Shown: positions 19,530-28,923, counted from the stretch's first letter. The stretch: 64,000 nucleotides of DNA from Planctomycetaceae bacterium (GCA_012729315.1 JAAYDI010000183.1:1-64000); one strand, 5' to 3'. Notes: a model not told the origin generated them from the letters alone. Numbers and translations: made by a program.

Positions 19530-19655
19530 GGAATGATGAATGCGAATTCGGGATGACGAAGGAGATCTCCGAAGATCTCGGCATTCGAGGGTGTGGCGAG
19601 CAGTGCATCAGCTCACCTGATCCTGGCCCCTTCGACCTTCGACATTAGCCCTCCC
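19530..19655. other. Spacer between inverted repeat arrays
   Basis: 126 bases separating the two arrays. It includes GGAGATCTCC and GAAGATCTC, and no gene. In RNA it would be the loop of a long hairpin formed by the flanking arrays. Confidence 0.5.
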
Positions 19656-19889
19656 TTCGTGCTTGGGTATTTCGTCATCCATCATTCCCTCGTGCTTGGG
19701 TATTTCGTCATCCATCATTCCCTCGTGCTTGGGTATTTCGTCATCCGTCATTCCTTCGTGCTTGGGTATTTCGTCATCCATCATTCCTTCGTGCTTGGGT
19801 ATTTCGTCATCCATCATTCCTTCGTGCTTGGGTATTTCGTCATCCGTCATTCCTTACGTGCTTGGGTATTTCGTCATCCGTCATTCCCT
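19656..19889 (-). repeat. Seven tandem copies of the 33-bp repeat, inverted (right array)
   Basis: CGTGCTTGGGTATTTCGTCA recurs at 19658, 19691, 19724, 19757, 19790, 19823 and 19857. The period is 33 except for one 34 (an inserted A near 19856). Units differ mainly at one base (CCATCATTCC or CCGTCATTCC). It is the reverse complement of the array at 19464-19529. The last unit encodes the C terminus and stop codon of cysE on the minus strand. There are no unique spacers, so it is not a CRISPR. Confidence 0.95.
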
Positions 19890-20827
19890 CCGGCTTCGTT
19901 GCCGGCGCGGATCCGGAGTCGCGGCATCTCGATGGTGACCGTGGCATACGGCTCCACACTGCTGGTCACCCACACACTCGACCCGATCACCGAGTCGTGG
20001 CCGATCACTGTGGAACCGCCCAGGATCGTAGCGCTGGCGTAGATCACGACATTGTCTTCGATCGTCGGGTGCCGCTTCTTCCCCCGGATCAGGTTCCCTT
20101 CCGCGTCGGTGGGGAAGCTCAACGCCCCGAGCGTGACCCCCTGATACAACTTGACATGTTCACCGATCTCCGTTGTCTCGCCAATTACGACGCCGGTGCC
20201 GTGATCGATGAAGAAGTGGTTGCCGATGCGCGCCCCCGGATGGATGTCGATGCCGGTCTCCTTGTGCGCCCACTCGGTCATCATGCGGGGGATAAGCGGC
20301 ACGCCCAGTTCCCACAGCACGTGTGCCAGCCGATAGACGGTCACGGCATCCAGACCGGGGTAGCAGAAGATCACTTCATCGAGACTCTGGCAGGCGGGAT
20401 CCCCGTCGTATGCCGCGCGCACGTCGGTGGCAAGCACGTGCCGCAGATCAGGAATGCGTTCCAGGAACTCAATCGCGATCGCCTGCCCTTTCGCCTCGTA
20501 GTCATCCAGTCCCGGCAGGCACGCTGCACCGCGCCGGACACGTGCCTCGTGCTGCAGCGCACGACCGATCTGCACCGTCAGCCTGTCGTGCAGCCTGTCG
20601 ATCAGGTCCCCGGCATGGTACATGACGTTGCCGCTGTGGAGTCCCACCCGGCGCCGGTAGCCCGGATAAATCACTTCCTTCAGGTCATCCAGGATCTCGA
20701 TCACGGCTTCATATTGCGGCAGCGGACAGTGCCCGATGTGGTTGATAGACCCCTCTTCAAAATAGGTGGCCACAATGCGATTCGTGAGGTTCGGCAGCTG
20801 CTCTTTGAGCCGGAAATCGGACGCCAT
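19874..20827 (-). CDS. cysE: Serine O-acetyltransferase (EpsC/CysE type)
   Basis: A 317-residue enzyme that makes O-acetylserine from serine and acetyl-CoA, the first step of cysteine synthesis. The N-terminal helical domain runs to about residue 175; the catalytic region contains [20 protein letters not shown] with the active-site His and Asp, then left-handed hexapeptide repeats ([35 protein letters not shown]). The length and N-terminal domain fit the longer EpsC-like subgroup. The ATG at 20827 is preferred over one at 20959, whose extra sequence is unlike the family. The last residues, GGNDG, and the stop codon come from the 33-bp repeat. Confidence 0.92.
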   Translation of the reverse strand: MASDFRLKEQLPNLTNRIVATYFEEGSINHIGHCPLPQYEAVIEILDDLKEVIYPGYRRRVGLHSGNVMYHAGDLIDRLHDRLTVQIGRALQHEARVRRGAACLPGLDDYEAKGQAIAIEFLERIPDLRHVLATDVRAAYDGDPACQSLDEVIFCYPGLDAVTVYRLAHVLWELGVPLIPRMMTEWAHKETGIDIHPGARIGNHFFIDHGTGVVIGETTEIGEHVKLYQGVTLGALSFPTDAEGNLIRGKKRHPTIEDNVVIYASATILGGSTVIGHDSVIGSSVWVTSSVEPYATVTIEMPRLRIRAGNEAGGNDG

Positions 20828-21204
20828 GACAGCGGACCCTGATATAACTCGGTAGCACCACGTGCGCATAACGCTGCGCGTGTGGAAGACAGGAAAGGAA
20901 CGGCGCAGGGTGTGGAAGGGAAGAGTGTGTCCGGTCAAGCCGGACAACAGCAGCAGCACCGGGTGAGACAGAGCGTGTGCGAGTCACACATGGATCCGAA
21001 CCCGCATCAGACAACACGACGAAATCCACTGCCCAGATCGTATACCGCAGCCGCGGAACGATCAAGCCACTGAACGTGTGATCGGTCCGCGCCGACCGCC
21101 CGGTTGAGAATCTTTGCCGAATTCGCTGCTAAAGCAGGGGCGCAGCGTCGACGCGCCCGGCGCGCCGGCCGATACACGCCACGTCAGCATGCTGCGCCAC
21201 CTCG
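20828..21204. other. Intergenic region upstream of cysE
   Basis: About 380 bases between the EF-G-like gene and cysE, both on the minus strand. It presumably contains the cysE promoter. I see no supported gene, T-box or SAM riboswitch-like structure. Confidence 0.35.
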
Positions 21205-23301
21205 TCAGTCTTCCTCTTCTTCCTCGAGCTTCGACTTGGCGATGATTTCCTGCTGCACGTTGGCCGGCATCACATCGTAGTGGCTGAAATCCATCGTGTA
21301 GCTTCCCTGCCCCCCCGTCATGCTCGAGAGCGTGCGGGCGTAGGTGGTGACGCTGCGCAGCGGCACTTCGCACCGCACGGTCTGCAGCCCCCCGCCAGCG
21401 GAGTCGCTGCCGGACACACGCCCGCCGCGGCTCGACATGTCGCTGTACACGTCCCCGACGTTCGCCTCGGGGACCGTGATTTCCAACTTGACGATCGGTT
21501 CGAGCAGCGCCGGCTTGGCCTGCTGGAAGACGTTGCGGAACACCATGGAGGCCGCAGTCTTGAAGGCGGCTTCCGAGCTGTCGACAGGATGGTGCTTGCC
21601 GAAGTGCACCTCCACGCCGACGTCCTGCACCCGATAGCCGGCGATCACACCACGACCGAGCCGATCCCGGAACCCCTTCTCGATGGCCGGCATGAAGTTG
21701 CCGGGGATCACACCACCGACGACTGAATCGACCCACAGGAAGTTGTTGGCTTCGTCGTAGTGATATTCCTTGAGCTGCGGGAAATTCGTCTTCGTGGCGA
21801 ACTCTTCGATGTTCGTGCCGCGCGGCAACGGGAACATGCGAATGTGCACTTCGCCGAACTGCCCACGCCCCCCCGACTGCTTCTTGTGCCGGTAGCTGCC
21901 TTCCGCCTTGACCTGAATGGTTTCGCGGAACGGGATCTTCGGCTCTTTCGTGTCCACCTCCAGCTTGTCGCGCCGCGCCAGCCGTTCGCGGATGACCGTC
22001 AGGTGCAGCTCACTCATGCCGGTGATCACCAGTTCCTTGGTCTGGACGTCGCGGTCGAGCCGGAAGGTGGGGTCCTCTTCGACCACTTTGTGCAGCGCGC
22101 CGGAGAGCTTGGTTTCATCCCCGCGGCTCTTGGGGGTCACGGCCAGTCCGACCATGGGTGTTGGAAAGGCGATGGTGGGGAAGCTCCAGTCGCCGAGCGT
22201 GGCGCCGGTCGGCAGTTCATCCATTTTGGCGATGGCCACGATCTCGCCCGGCCCCGCCTGGTCGACCGACTCGGTATCGGCCGCCTGTACGCGGAGCAAC
22301 GGTCCCAGCTTGACCGGCTTGCGCGCCGTGCTGACCGGCACGACGTCGTCGCGTTGAATGGTGCCGGAGTGGATGCGGATAAAACTCAGCTTCTGGACGA
22401 ACGGGTCGATGCGGGTCTTGAAGACGTGCGCCACCAGCGGCCCGTTGGGATCGGCTTTCACCTGCATCTGTTCATCACCCTTGCTGACCGTGCGTGGCCG
22501 CGTATCGGGGGTCAAGCCGTAGGTGGCGACCGTGTCGAGGAGTTCTTTCACTCCTACCCCCGTCTTGCCGGAACAGCAGACGATGGGGACCAGCGTGCCT
22601 TCGGCAATCGCCCGCACAATCAGCCCGGAGAGCTCCTCGTCGGTCGGCGGCGTGCCGTCGAAGTAGCGTTCCATGACCCCTTCGTCGACTTCGATAATCG
22701 ATTCCAGCAGCGGATCGTGGATTTCGTGCGGATTGAGCAGCGCGCCGGTGGTGTCGTCGGGCACGTGAAGCGTGCTAACCACGCCGTTAAACGTCGCACC
22801 GTGTCCGAGCGGGACGTTCCACAGCACACAGGCGCCCCCCCATATTTCGCGGATGCTGCCCACCAGGGCCGGGAAGTTGACGTTCTCGGCATCCATCTTG
22901 TTAATCACGATCATGCGGCCCAGACCCGCCTTGCCCGCCTCCGCAAAGACGCGCCGGGTGTTGACCTCAATGCCGGCCTGGGCATTGACCACAATGGCCG
23001 CCATGTCCACCCCCTGCATGGCTCCAATCGTCTGGCCGATGAAGTCGGGATACCCGGGCGTGTCGAGCAACTGGAAATAGCGGCCACCGTGCTTGAAATG
23101 AACAACCTTCGCCTCGATCGTGTACTTGTGGTGCTTCTCTTCCGGGTCGAAGTCGCAGATGCTGGTGCCCTCATCCACGCTCGGATGCGCATTGACCGCC
23201 CCGGTACTGGTCAGAATATGGTCGACGAGCGTCGTCTTACCAGATCCGCCGTGCCCACAGACCACGAGATTGCGAATATCTTGAATGTTCACTTTCGCCA
23301 T
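21205..23301 (-). CDS. EF-G-like translational GTPase
   Basis: A 698-residue translational GTPase. G1 is GHGGSGKTT (residues 16-24), where canonical EF-G has AHIDAGKTT; G3 is DTPGYPDF, G4 is NKMD. Domain II, III, IV and V sequences follow, including VDSVVGGVIPGNFMPAIEKG and GYRVQDVGVEVHFGKHHPVD, then SDMSSRGGRVSG. The substitutions in G1 and the GYPDF motif mark the EF-G2-like subgroup rather than the main elongation factor. It probably acts on the ribosome, but whether in translocation or recycling is not shown. The ATG at 23301 is chosen because conserved sequence begins there. The C terminus is acidic (KLEEEEED). Confidence 0.88.
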   Translation of the reverse strand: MAKVNIQDIRNLVVCGHGGSGKTTLVDHILTSTGAVNAHPSVDEGTSICDFDPEEKHHKYTIEAKVVHFKHGGRYFQLLDTPGYPDFIGQTIGAMQGVDMAAIVVNAQAGIEVNTRRVFAEAGKAGLGRMIVINKMDAENVNFPALVGSIREIWGGACVLWNVPLGHGATFNGVVSTLHVPDDTTGALLNPHEIHDPLLESIIEVDEGVMERYFDGTPPTDEELSGLIVRAIAEGTLVPIVCCSGKTGVGVKELLDTVATYGLTPDTRPRTVSKGDEQMQVKADPNGPLVAHVFKTRIDPFVQKLSFIRIHSGTIQRDDVVPVSTARKPVKLGPLLRVQAADTESVDQAGPGEIVAIAKMDELPTGATLGDWSFPTIAFPTPMVGLAVTPKSRGDETKLSGALHKVVEEDPTFRLDRDVQTKELVITGMSELHLTVIRERLARRDKLEVDTKEPKIPFRETIQVKAEGSYRHKKQSGGRGQFGEVHIRMFPLPRGTNIEEFATKTNFPQLKEYHYDEANNFLWVDSVVGGVIPGNFMPAIEKGFRDRLGRGVIAGYRVQDVGVEVHFGKHHPVDSSEAAFKTAASMVFRNVFQQAKPALLEPIVKLEITVPEANVGDVYSDMSSRGGRVSGSDSAGGGLQTVRCEVPLRSVTTYARTLSSMTGGQGSYTMDFSHYDVMPANVQQEIIAKSKLEEEEED

Positions 23302-23400
23302 TGCTGGAATCCTTCTTGTGTCCCTTGTCGCAGTAGTTGAGTTGTATGTTTTCGGTGCGTGCGGTGCGTGCGGCACAGACTACGGGGTGCTCCGTCGGCA

Positions 23401-23436
23401 ATGCGTCCCCAGTCCCGAATGCGTCCCCAGTCCCAC
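23401..23436. repeat. 18-bp tandem duplication
   Basis: ATGCGTCCCCAGTCCC occurs at 23401-23416 and again at 23419-23434, within the gap between hisA and the EF-G-like gene. A shorter GGTGCGTGC duplication lies just before, near 23354-23372. Confidence 0.85.
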
Positions 23437-23456
23437 GCGCCTCCTCACCCGGCGCG

Positions 23457-24179
23457 TCATGGCACCTGCCTTGCCGCCGCCAGGGCGTCACTCAAGGTCA
23501 GGCTGCCTTCGTACAGCGCTCTGCCGATGATGCATCCGGCCACCCCCGTCGTCGCCAGACGCCGGACGTCGTCGGCCGTCGTCACCCCTCCCGACGCGAT
23601 GACCGGGACCGCGACGGCAGCGGCCATCTCGGCCATTGCAGTCACGTTCGGGCCCTCCATCATCCCGTCCTTGGCGATGTCCGTGTAGATGATCCCCGCA
23701 ATCGGCTCCTCCGCCAATTCCCGGGCCAACGTCGCCGCCTCCACGTTGCTCGTCTCCAGCCAACCGTCGGTCGCCACACGCCCGTTCCGCGCGTCGATGC
23801 CGACGACCAGCCGTCCGGGGAACTGTTGGCACATCGCGCGAAACCAGGCCGGCCGCTTCAGCGCTTGTGTCCCGATCACCAGCCGCTGCAAACCCATCTC
23901 GAGCAGGTCGACGATCGTCGCCTCATCGCGAATCCCACCCCCGAGCTCGCAGGGGATCCGCACCGCCTCGAGAATCGCGCCAATCGCCGCACGGTTGGCC
24001 AGACTCCCCCCCCGCGCTCCATCGAGGTCGACCAGGTGCAACTGGCCCGCCCCCTCGTTCATCCAGCGGATCGCCATGGCGGCCGGGTCTTCGCCAAACA
24101 CGGTCTCCTGGCCGTAGTCGCCTTGCCGCAAACGAACGCACTTGCCACCACGCAAGTCAATGGCCGGCCAAATCTGCAT
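23457..24179 (-). CDS. hisA: Phosphoribosylformimino-AICAR isomerase HisA
   Basis: A 240-residue TIM barrel for the fourth step of histidine synthesis, an Amadori rearrangement of ProFAR. The two catalytic aspartates are in PAIDLRGGKCVRLRQGD (D8) and VVGIDARNG. Phosphate-binding glycines are in GGIRD and ASGGV. Length is typical. No other his genes are in the window. It lies upstream of the EF-G-like gene on the same strand with a 155-base gap. Confidence 0.96.
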   Translation of the reverse strand: MQIWPAIDLRGGKCVRLRQGDYGQETVFGEDPAAMAIRWMNEGAGQLHLVDLDGARGGSLANRAAIGAILEAVRIPCELGGGIRDEATIVDLLEMGLQRLVIGTQALKRPAWFRAMCQQFPGRLVVGIDARNGRVATDGWLETSNVEAATLARELAEEPIAGIIYTDIAKDGMMEGPNVTAMAEMAAAVAVPVIASGGVTTADDVRRLATTGVAGCIIGRALYEGSLTLSDALAAARQVP

Positions 24180-24349
24180 CAGGAGAATGCCCTTGTCTTT
24201 GCCCTAGCAGGTTTTACGAAAACTGGCAATATGCCACACGGCAGGCAAATTGACAAGTCCGGGCGCACCCGCCCCCCAGGTGCCACACGCTCCTGCTCAA
24301 CCGCTCGGGCACCGGCAGGGGCGGTCCGCTCTGCCCCGCGCACGACCGG

Positions 24350-25477
24350 TCAGCGGGGCGGAGCCTCCCCACGTCCAGCCTCCTGCGGCGTCAGCACCGC
24401 GTCGATGAACTGGTAGGCCTGCTCGCGCTGGGCGTCGGGGAAATCGTGGTCACAGTCGGGATGCTCGACCCGCAACCGGCCGCTGCCACCCAACAGCGCG
24501 TACACCGGCTGGGCGGAAGCCACACACCGATCCACACTGGCCGCCTGGAAATTGTCGTCGTGCAGTGGCGCGTTCACGTAGACAGGCCGCGGGGCCAGCG
24601 CTCCAAGCAGCTCCGGGAAGTCGAACGGGATCTGTTCGAGTCGGCCGCGGTAGTTGGACAGCCGCGGCATGTAGCGGACCTGGCACCAGCCCTGACCGAA
24701 GTACCAGTTCCGTTCAGCGCCCGCATAGTAGTCGCGGAACGAGTCGAACCCGCAGCTGGTCACCACCACGGTGATGCGCGGGTCGAACACGGCCGTGAAG
24801 ATCGCGTTGTGGCCACCGAGCGAGTGGCCGATCGCCGCCACGCCACGCGACAGATCCACGCCGGGGAGCGATGCCAGCAGATCGACGGCACGCAGGTTGT
24901 CCCAGATGGCCTTCATGGTGCCGCTGTCGAAACCCAGTTCCGCGAGGTTGGGCCAGTAGTTGGCCAGATGCGGATACGACGGAGCGATCGTCACGTAGCC
25001 GCGTTCGGCGAGCTCCGCCGCATACTGCCGGTGAGCCCGCCCGCCCAGCCCGACCACCACGCGGTGCCCTACCTGGTTGTCCGTGGGATGCAGACACAGG
25101 ACGGCTGCAGCCCGCCGAGTGCCATCCGCCACGTCCTTGGGGACACACAGGTAGGCCGGGGTGCGTGCGCCCGCCGCAGACTGGTAGGTGATCAGACGCC
25201 GCACATAGCGCCCCGCATCCGCCTCCTCCACCACGAGCGGCTCGAGCGGCACCAGCGCGTCGCGATCGGGCAGCTCGCCCATCACCGCCTGCATTCCGGC
25301 GACCACCTCCGCCCGGCGCTGGTGCCAATCGTCGGCCGTGGCCACCGGCCGTACCACGCCGTCCGCATCGCGAAATTCCAGCAGGTGAAAGGGGTCCAGG
25401 CGAGCGGGCTCATCAGCCACCGCGCACAGACAGACCCACGTGGCCAGGACAGCAGCACCCATGCGACATGCCAACAT
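24350..25477 (-). CDS. Secreted alpha/beta hydrolase (dienelactone hydrolase/acetyl xylan esterase-like)
   Basis: A 375-residue protein with an N-terminal signal peptide (MGAAVLATWVCLCAVADEP). The hydrolase fold includes AAAVLCLHPTD, the nucleophile elbow GHSLGGHNA and a late His in DCDHDFPDAQRE, which would complete a Ser-Asp-His triad. The family includes esterases and glucuronoyl or acetyl xylan esterases; exact substrate unknown. Export and the abundance of such enzymes in planctomycetes suggest carbohydrate or ester degradation. It has no co-directional close neighbour. Confidence 0.82.
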   Translation of the reverse strand: MLACRMGAAVLATWVCLCAVADEPARLDPFHLLEFRDADGVVRPVATADDWHQRRAEVVAGMQAVMGELPDRDALVPLEPLVVEEADAGRYVRRLITYQSAAGARTPAYLCVPKDVADGTRRAAAVLCLHPTDNQVGHRVVVGLGGRAHRQYAAELAERGYVTIAPSYPHLANYWPNLAELGFDSGTMKAIWDNLRAVDLLASLPGVDLSRGVAAIGHSLGGHNAIFTAVFDPRITVVVTSCGFDSFRDYYAGAERNWYFGQGWCQVRYMPRLSNYRGRLEQIPFDFPELLGALAPRPVYVNAPLHDDNFQAASVDRCVASAQPVYALLGGSGRLRVEHPDCDHDFPDAQREQAYQFIDAVLTPQEAGRGEAPPR

Positions 25478-25884
25478 GATCGGATCTCCCGTGTCAGAGG
25501 TGGGCGAAATTCTCCAGGACGCGCAGGCTCGCGACCTGACTCATCCTCCGGATGAAACTGCGTAGCCATCAGATTATCGCGCCAGATCATCGAGCAAAAC
25601 GGGGTGCCGTAGTCGGCGATGACGATCTTCTGTGTCAGCAGCGCTCTGCGGACGTAGCACAAGCGGTCGAAAGCCCGAGGGGGGGGACACGCGTGCCGTG
25701 TGATTGTAGTCCACGGCAGATAGTCCACGGCGGACACGCCCGAAAGACGCCCGAAAGACAATCTCCTCAACCGCTGCCAGGGACCGACCGCGGCCCGGCC
25801 CGATGGCCCGATGGTCCGACGGTCCGACGGTCCGACGGTCCGATCGGATCGTCCGCCCTGCGACCGCCGAAGGCGGCTGCGCGA
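25478..25884. other. Intergenic region with several short tandem duplications
   Basis: About 400 bases between the OmpA-like and hydrolase genes, both on the minus strand. It contains TAGTCCACGGC twice (near 25707 and 25722), ACGCCCGAAAG twice (near 25736 and 25747), and the 8-bp array at 25813-25844. No gene is supported. Confidence 0.5.
25813..25844. repeat. Four copies of an 8-bp repeat
   Basis: GGTCCGAC is repeated at 25813, 25821 and 25829, with GGTCCGAT at 25837; related GGCCCGAT units precede it from about 25798. It lies about 40 bases past the OmpA-like stop codon. Confidence 0.9.
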
Positions 25885-26712
25885 CTAATCCAACGTCTGC
25901 GGATAGATCACGATTTCGATGCGGCGGTTCTTCGCGCGCCCGGCATCGGTGGCGTTGGAAGCCCGCGGATGGTTGGCACCGAGCCCCATGACGAACAGCT
26001 GGCGCGCGGGCAGGTGGTTACGCCGCGTGAGGATGTCAAACACCGCCAATGCCTGCAGCGACGACAATTGGTGATTGGTCGTCGCCGCACCGTTGAACGT
26101 GGGCGCACTGTCCGTGTGCCCTTCGATCGCGATGCGCTGCCGTGGGTAGTTCCGCGTGATCGCCTCCGCCACTTTGTCCAGATAGGCGTAGGCTGTTGCC
26201 ACGAGCTGGACCGTCCCCGGCTGAAACAGCTCGTCCGCCGGCATCTCGATCCGAATCACATCCTGGTCCTGACGCACGTCGACCCCTGGAATATCGATCG
26301 TCGCCAGGGCCTGCCGGACGCTGTTGTTCGCAGTGATCATCGCGCCCCCCTGCTTGCGAGAAGACGCCTGCAGCATCTGCACACTCTTCTCCGCGTCCTG
26401 CCGGGCCAGCTGCGTCTCTTTGAGCTGATTGGCCGTGTCGCGCAGTTGCTGCTGCAGCAACTGCGTCTGATCGAGATACAGCTTCTGCTGCTGCTCGGAT
26501 TGGGCCAGCCGTGTGTGCAGGTCCCGATTGCTGACATCCAGCTCCCCCACACGCCGCTGCAACTCCTGCATCTGGGACTGGGACTGGTAGCTGATCTGCT
26601 GCTGCTGTGCCGCCATCTGCTGCTGCGGCGTCAAGAACGGGTTGCGATTGCACCCGCCGAGCGTAAGTCCAGCCAAGGCCAGCAACCACGCGCATCGCGT
26701 TGTGGATAGCAT
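25885..26712 (-). CDS. OmpA-family lipoprotein
   Basis: A 275-residue envelope protein. The ATG at 26712, preceded by AAGGAGAG, gives a lipoprotein signal LLALAGLTLGGC with the lipid-bearing Cys at about 21. Residues 28-125 are Gln-rich and predicted coiled coil. The C-terminal OmpA domain has IAIEGHTDSAPTFNG, LSSLQALAVFDIL and AKNRRIEIVIYP, the peptidoglycan-binding signature. It should tether the outer membrane or cell surface to the wall, as in Pal-like proteins. The coiled coil may multimerise it. Confidence 0.9.
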   Translation of the reverse strand: MLSTTRCAWLLALAGLTLGGCNRNPFLTPQQQMAAQQQQISYQSQSQMQELQRRVGELDVSNRDLHTRLAQSEQQQKLYLDQTQLLQQQLRDTANQLKETQLARQDAEKSVQMLQASSRKQGGAMITANNSVRQALATIDIPGVDVRQDQDVIRIEMPADELFQPGTVQLVATAYAYLDKVAEAITRNYPRQRIAIEGHTDSAPTFNGAATTNHQLSSLQALAVFDILTRRNHLPARQLFVMGLGANHPRASNATDAGRAKNRRIEIVIYPQTLD

Positions 26713-27032
26713 GGCAGGGCTCTCCTTGAGCATGTAACACATCCCTGTGGCCCGCATCTGCCGGGGTGGCGAACCTGCCGCACTCTACCTCGCCCGACCG
26801 CATCGTGCGCACACTCCCCCCCTCGATAAGCGGTGCGGATCGTACCACTCTCGCCAGACAGCCACAAGAGCGAAAAGACGAAGCGGCAGACCACCAGACC
26901 ACGGGACAACCTAAACAACCCAGTCTGCGAAAACGGGCCCGGCACACCGGGAGCACACAGCTCAACCTGTAGTTCGCCTGGTTCGCCTTCCTTCGCCTGG
27001 TTCGCCTTCCACCGAGAATCAGGCGCCAGGAG
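26713..27032. other. Intergenic region upstream of the OmpA-like gene
   Basis: About 320 bases, presumably including the promoter of the OmpA-like gene. It carries a perfect 19-bp direct tandem duplication at 26973-27010. No gene supported. Confidence 0.4.
26973..27010. repeat. Perfect 19-bp tandem duplication
   Basis: TTCGCCTGGTTCGCCTTCC at 26973-26991 is repeated without a spacer at 26992-27010. It lies about 20 bases past the stop codon of the next minus-strand gene. Confidence 0.93.
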
Positions 27033-27539
27033 TCACGGCCGTGGCCCACTCATCAGCGCCCACGCGGCCTGGGGATCCGGGTAGGAGCCATAGAACCGCT
27101 TGATGAAGTGACGCCGGCGACTGGTCGGCATGTGCGATTCCCAACCCCAGCGGGCCAACAACCGGTCCGAAATGCGCAGGTTGCGCACTTCGGCCACAAT
27201 CGCGTCGGTTCTCTTCAGCCGCGCGATCTCGTCCAGGATGATCAGCGCGCTGCGGAATGTGCGAAACGTCGCCCCGTACCCCGAAATGATGTACTTCAGA
27301 GCCAGAAAACGGCGGTGCCGGCAGGGCTGGTTGTAGTACAACCGGCAGTAGTTGCCCGACGTGCGTCCGCTCAGCCAGCCCCCCAGTCCCCACACATCGG
27401 ATGCGGCGATGATCTTGGGCCACGGACGCAGCTGGATCCCCTGCAGGTAGCCGTCCTCGATGACGATTACCCCGTACGGACGCTGGCACAGTAGTGCCGC
27501 CTGCGACCGGAGATCATGTACGGTTGGGAGAAGGGACAT
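27033..27539 (-). CDS. Conserved-looking hypothetical protein, possibly GNAT-like
   Basis: A 168-residue soluble protein from the ATG at 27539. Landmarks are PYGVIVIEDGYLQGIQLRPW, then YYNQPCRHRRFLALKYIISG, then ILDEIARLKRTDAIVAEVRN and LLARWGWESHMP. The last two resemble the end of an acetyltransferase fold, where a helix precedes a strand naming a ranked position (RLLxRWGFE). No acetyl-CoA-binding Q/RxxGxG/A motif is visible, so the assignment is weak. It follows the prepilin peptidase by 35 bases, which consist largely of a 7-bp microsatellite, with no clear ribosome-binding site. Confidence 0.55.
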   Translation of the reverse strand: MSLLPTVHDLRSQAALLCQRPYGVIVIEDGYLQGIQLRPWPKIIAASDVWGLGGWLSGRTSGNYCRLYYNQPCRHRRFLALKYIISGYGATFRTFRSALIILDEIARLKRTDAIVAEVRNLRISDRLLARWGWESHMPTSRRRHFIKRFYGSYPDPQAAWALMSGPRP

Positions 27540-27549
27540 GCGGTTTTCA

Positions 27550-27577
27550 GGGTTGAGGGTTGAGGGTTGAGGGTTCA
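27550..27577. repeat. 7-bp microsatellite
   Basis: GGGTTGA is present three times in a row from 27550, then GGGTTCA at 27571-27577. On the minus strand the last unit includes the stop codon of the prepilin peptidase, and the array fills most of the leader of the next gene. Confidence 0.95.
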
Positions 27578-28861
27578 GTCGTAGGTGAATGCGTCACGGA
27601 TGAGGCGCCAGAGGTGGAGCATTCCGCCCATGAGCACCAGGCAGCAGATCAACAGGACCGGAATGAACCAGCCGAGCGAGAACATCAGGCGGGCCCATTC
27701 GATCCAGACCGCGTGCCAGTAGAGGAGGATGATCAGCGTGGCCAGGCAGAGATAGGGTCCGAACGCGATGTGGCGCTGGCCGGTGAGCAGTCGCTGGGCG
27801 GCGGCGATCAGCAGTGCGGTGAAGGGTGCCAGGAAGAAGATCAGGAAGGCCGATTGCCAGCCGAGAAAGGCACCGATCATGGCCATCAGCGTGACGTCGC
27901 CGAACCCCATGGCTTCGACGCGCAGGGCGTGCCCGCCGACAATCCGCACGCTCCAGATCAAACCTCCTCCGAAGCACATCCCCACCAGCGACGACAGCAG
28001 ACTCTCCCACCACACGGCACCGCGCAACCAGGTCAGCACGACCACAGCGGACAAGCACGCGCCGAGCGCCGCCGGCACGCGCCAGGTGCGGCCGCGCACC
28101 ACGCTGGCCACCGCGTACTGGACCGCCTTCCAGACACCACGCCGCAAGGTCCAGGTCTTGTGGAGGATGGCGAAGCACCAGGTCCAGACAACCAGGAGTC
28201 CGCAGCCCAGGCCGGCACCACCGTCCAGGACAGGCGGCCAGGAATCCGGACCGCCCAGACCGTCGCGCCACATCAGCGGAGACGTGGTGGACGAAGTCAA
28301 CACGATCTGGTGCACGCTGGTCGCTCCGTCAAACGGCTCGTAGATGGTCGGCAGCGCGACGGCCGGAAACAAAGCCGCCAGGATCACTCCAACGGCGGTA
28401 CCAGTCAGCGTGATTTCATCCGGTATGGTCTGTTCGTCGAAGTCGATGAAGGTGGCCACCAGCATCAGCGACACCAGGACCAGATGGCTCAGGTACTGCA
28501 GGTGCAGTGCGGCCATGCCCGGCGCGCCGCCGGCAGGCCACAGCGAGCGCTGGCCCACTTCCCACCAGTAGAGCCCGGCGAAGCCGGCCCCCGTGGCCAG
28601 CTCAATGAGTAACGGGCGGATCCAGTAGCCGGCGCCGTGCCACGCGGACTCGCGGCGCAGGCCCCACCAACCCACCACCGGGAGTCGATCCAGCGTACGG
28701 CGCGGCGGCGCGCCGGGTGGCGGCGGCGACCAGGGTCCCAGCACGCGCGGAAACCACGCCAGCGAGTAGATACCGCGATTGACCTGCCGGCCGACCAGCA
28801 GGCCGACCACAAACAGCAGGATCAGTCGCAGTTCCAGAGGGACGTTCGCGATGCCGGCCAC
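27575..28861 (-). CDS. Prepilin peptidase (type IV leader peptidase, A24 family)
   Basis: A 428-residue membrane aspartyl protease that cleaves, and in some families methylates, type IV pilin-like precursors. The two catalytic aspartates are in FIDFDEQTIPDE and GFGDVTLM, in their usual contexts. It is longer than the common 220-290 residues because of an insertion between the catalytic segments that contains further hydrophobic helices. The N-terminal Cys-x-x-Cys zinc motifs of the PilD type are absent. The start is GTG at 28861 after GGGGAG. It lies 62 bases after aroDE on the same strand; no pilin gene is in the window. Confidence 0.9.
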   Translation of the reverse strand: MAGIANVPLELRLILLFVVGLLVGRQVNRGIYSLAWFPRVLGPWSPPPPGAPPRRTLDRLPVVGWWGLRRESAWHGAGYWIRPLLIELATGAGFAGLYWWEVGQRSLWPAGGAPGMAALHLQYLSHLVLVSLMLVATFIDFDEQTIPDEITLTGTAVGVILAALFPAVALPTIYEPFDGATSVHQIVLTSSTTSPLMWRDGLGGPDSWPPVLDGGAGLGCGLLVVWTWCFAILHKTWTLRRGVWKAVQYAVASVVRGRTWRVPAALGACLSAVVVLTWLRGAVWWESLLSSLVGMCFGGGLIWSVRIVGGHALRVEAMGFGDVTLMAMIGAFLGWQSAFLIFFLAPFTALLIAAAQRLLTGQRHIAFGPYLCLATLIILLYWHAVWIEWARLMFSLGWFIPVLLICCLVLMGGMLHLWRLIRDAFTYD

Positions 28862-28923
28862 AACTAGCTCCCCTCAATTCCCGCCAGGGTCGTCTCGTTC
28901 CGTGCCATGCCCGCCACTGGAGC

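Noticed and set aside
19656-19889. Possible CRISPR array
   Set aside because: The 33-bp units are directly adjacent with no unique spacers, and there are no cas genes.
19593-20042. Protein of repeated GYFVIHHS units
   Set aside because: This is the translated 33-bp DNA array; all frames stay open because the unit is a multiple of three.
24180-24349. Possible small gene between hisA and the hydrolase
   Set aside because: Only a short, poor-quality frame is present.
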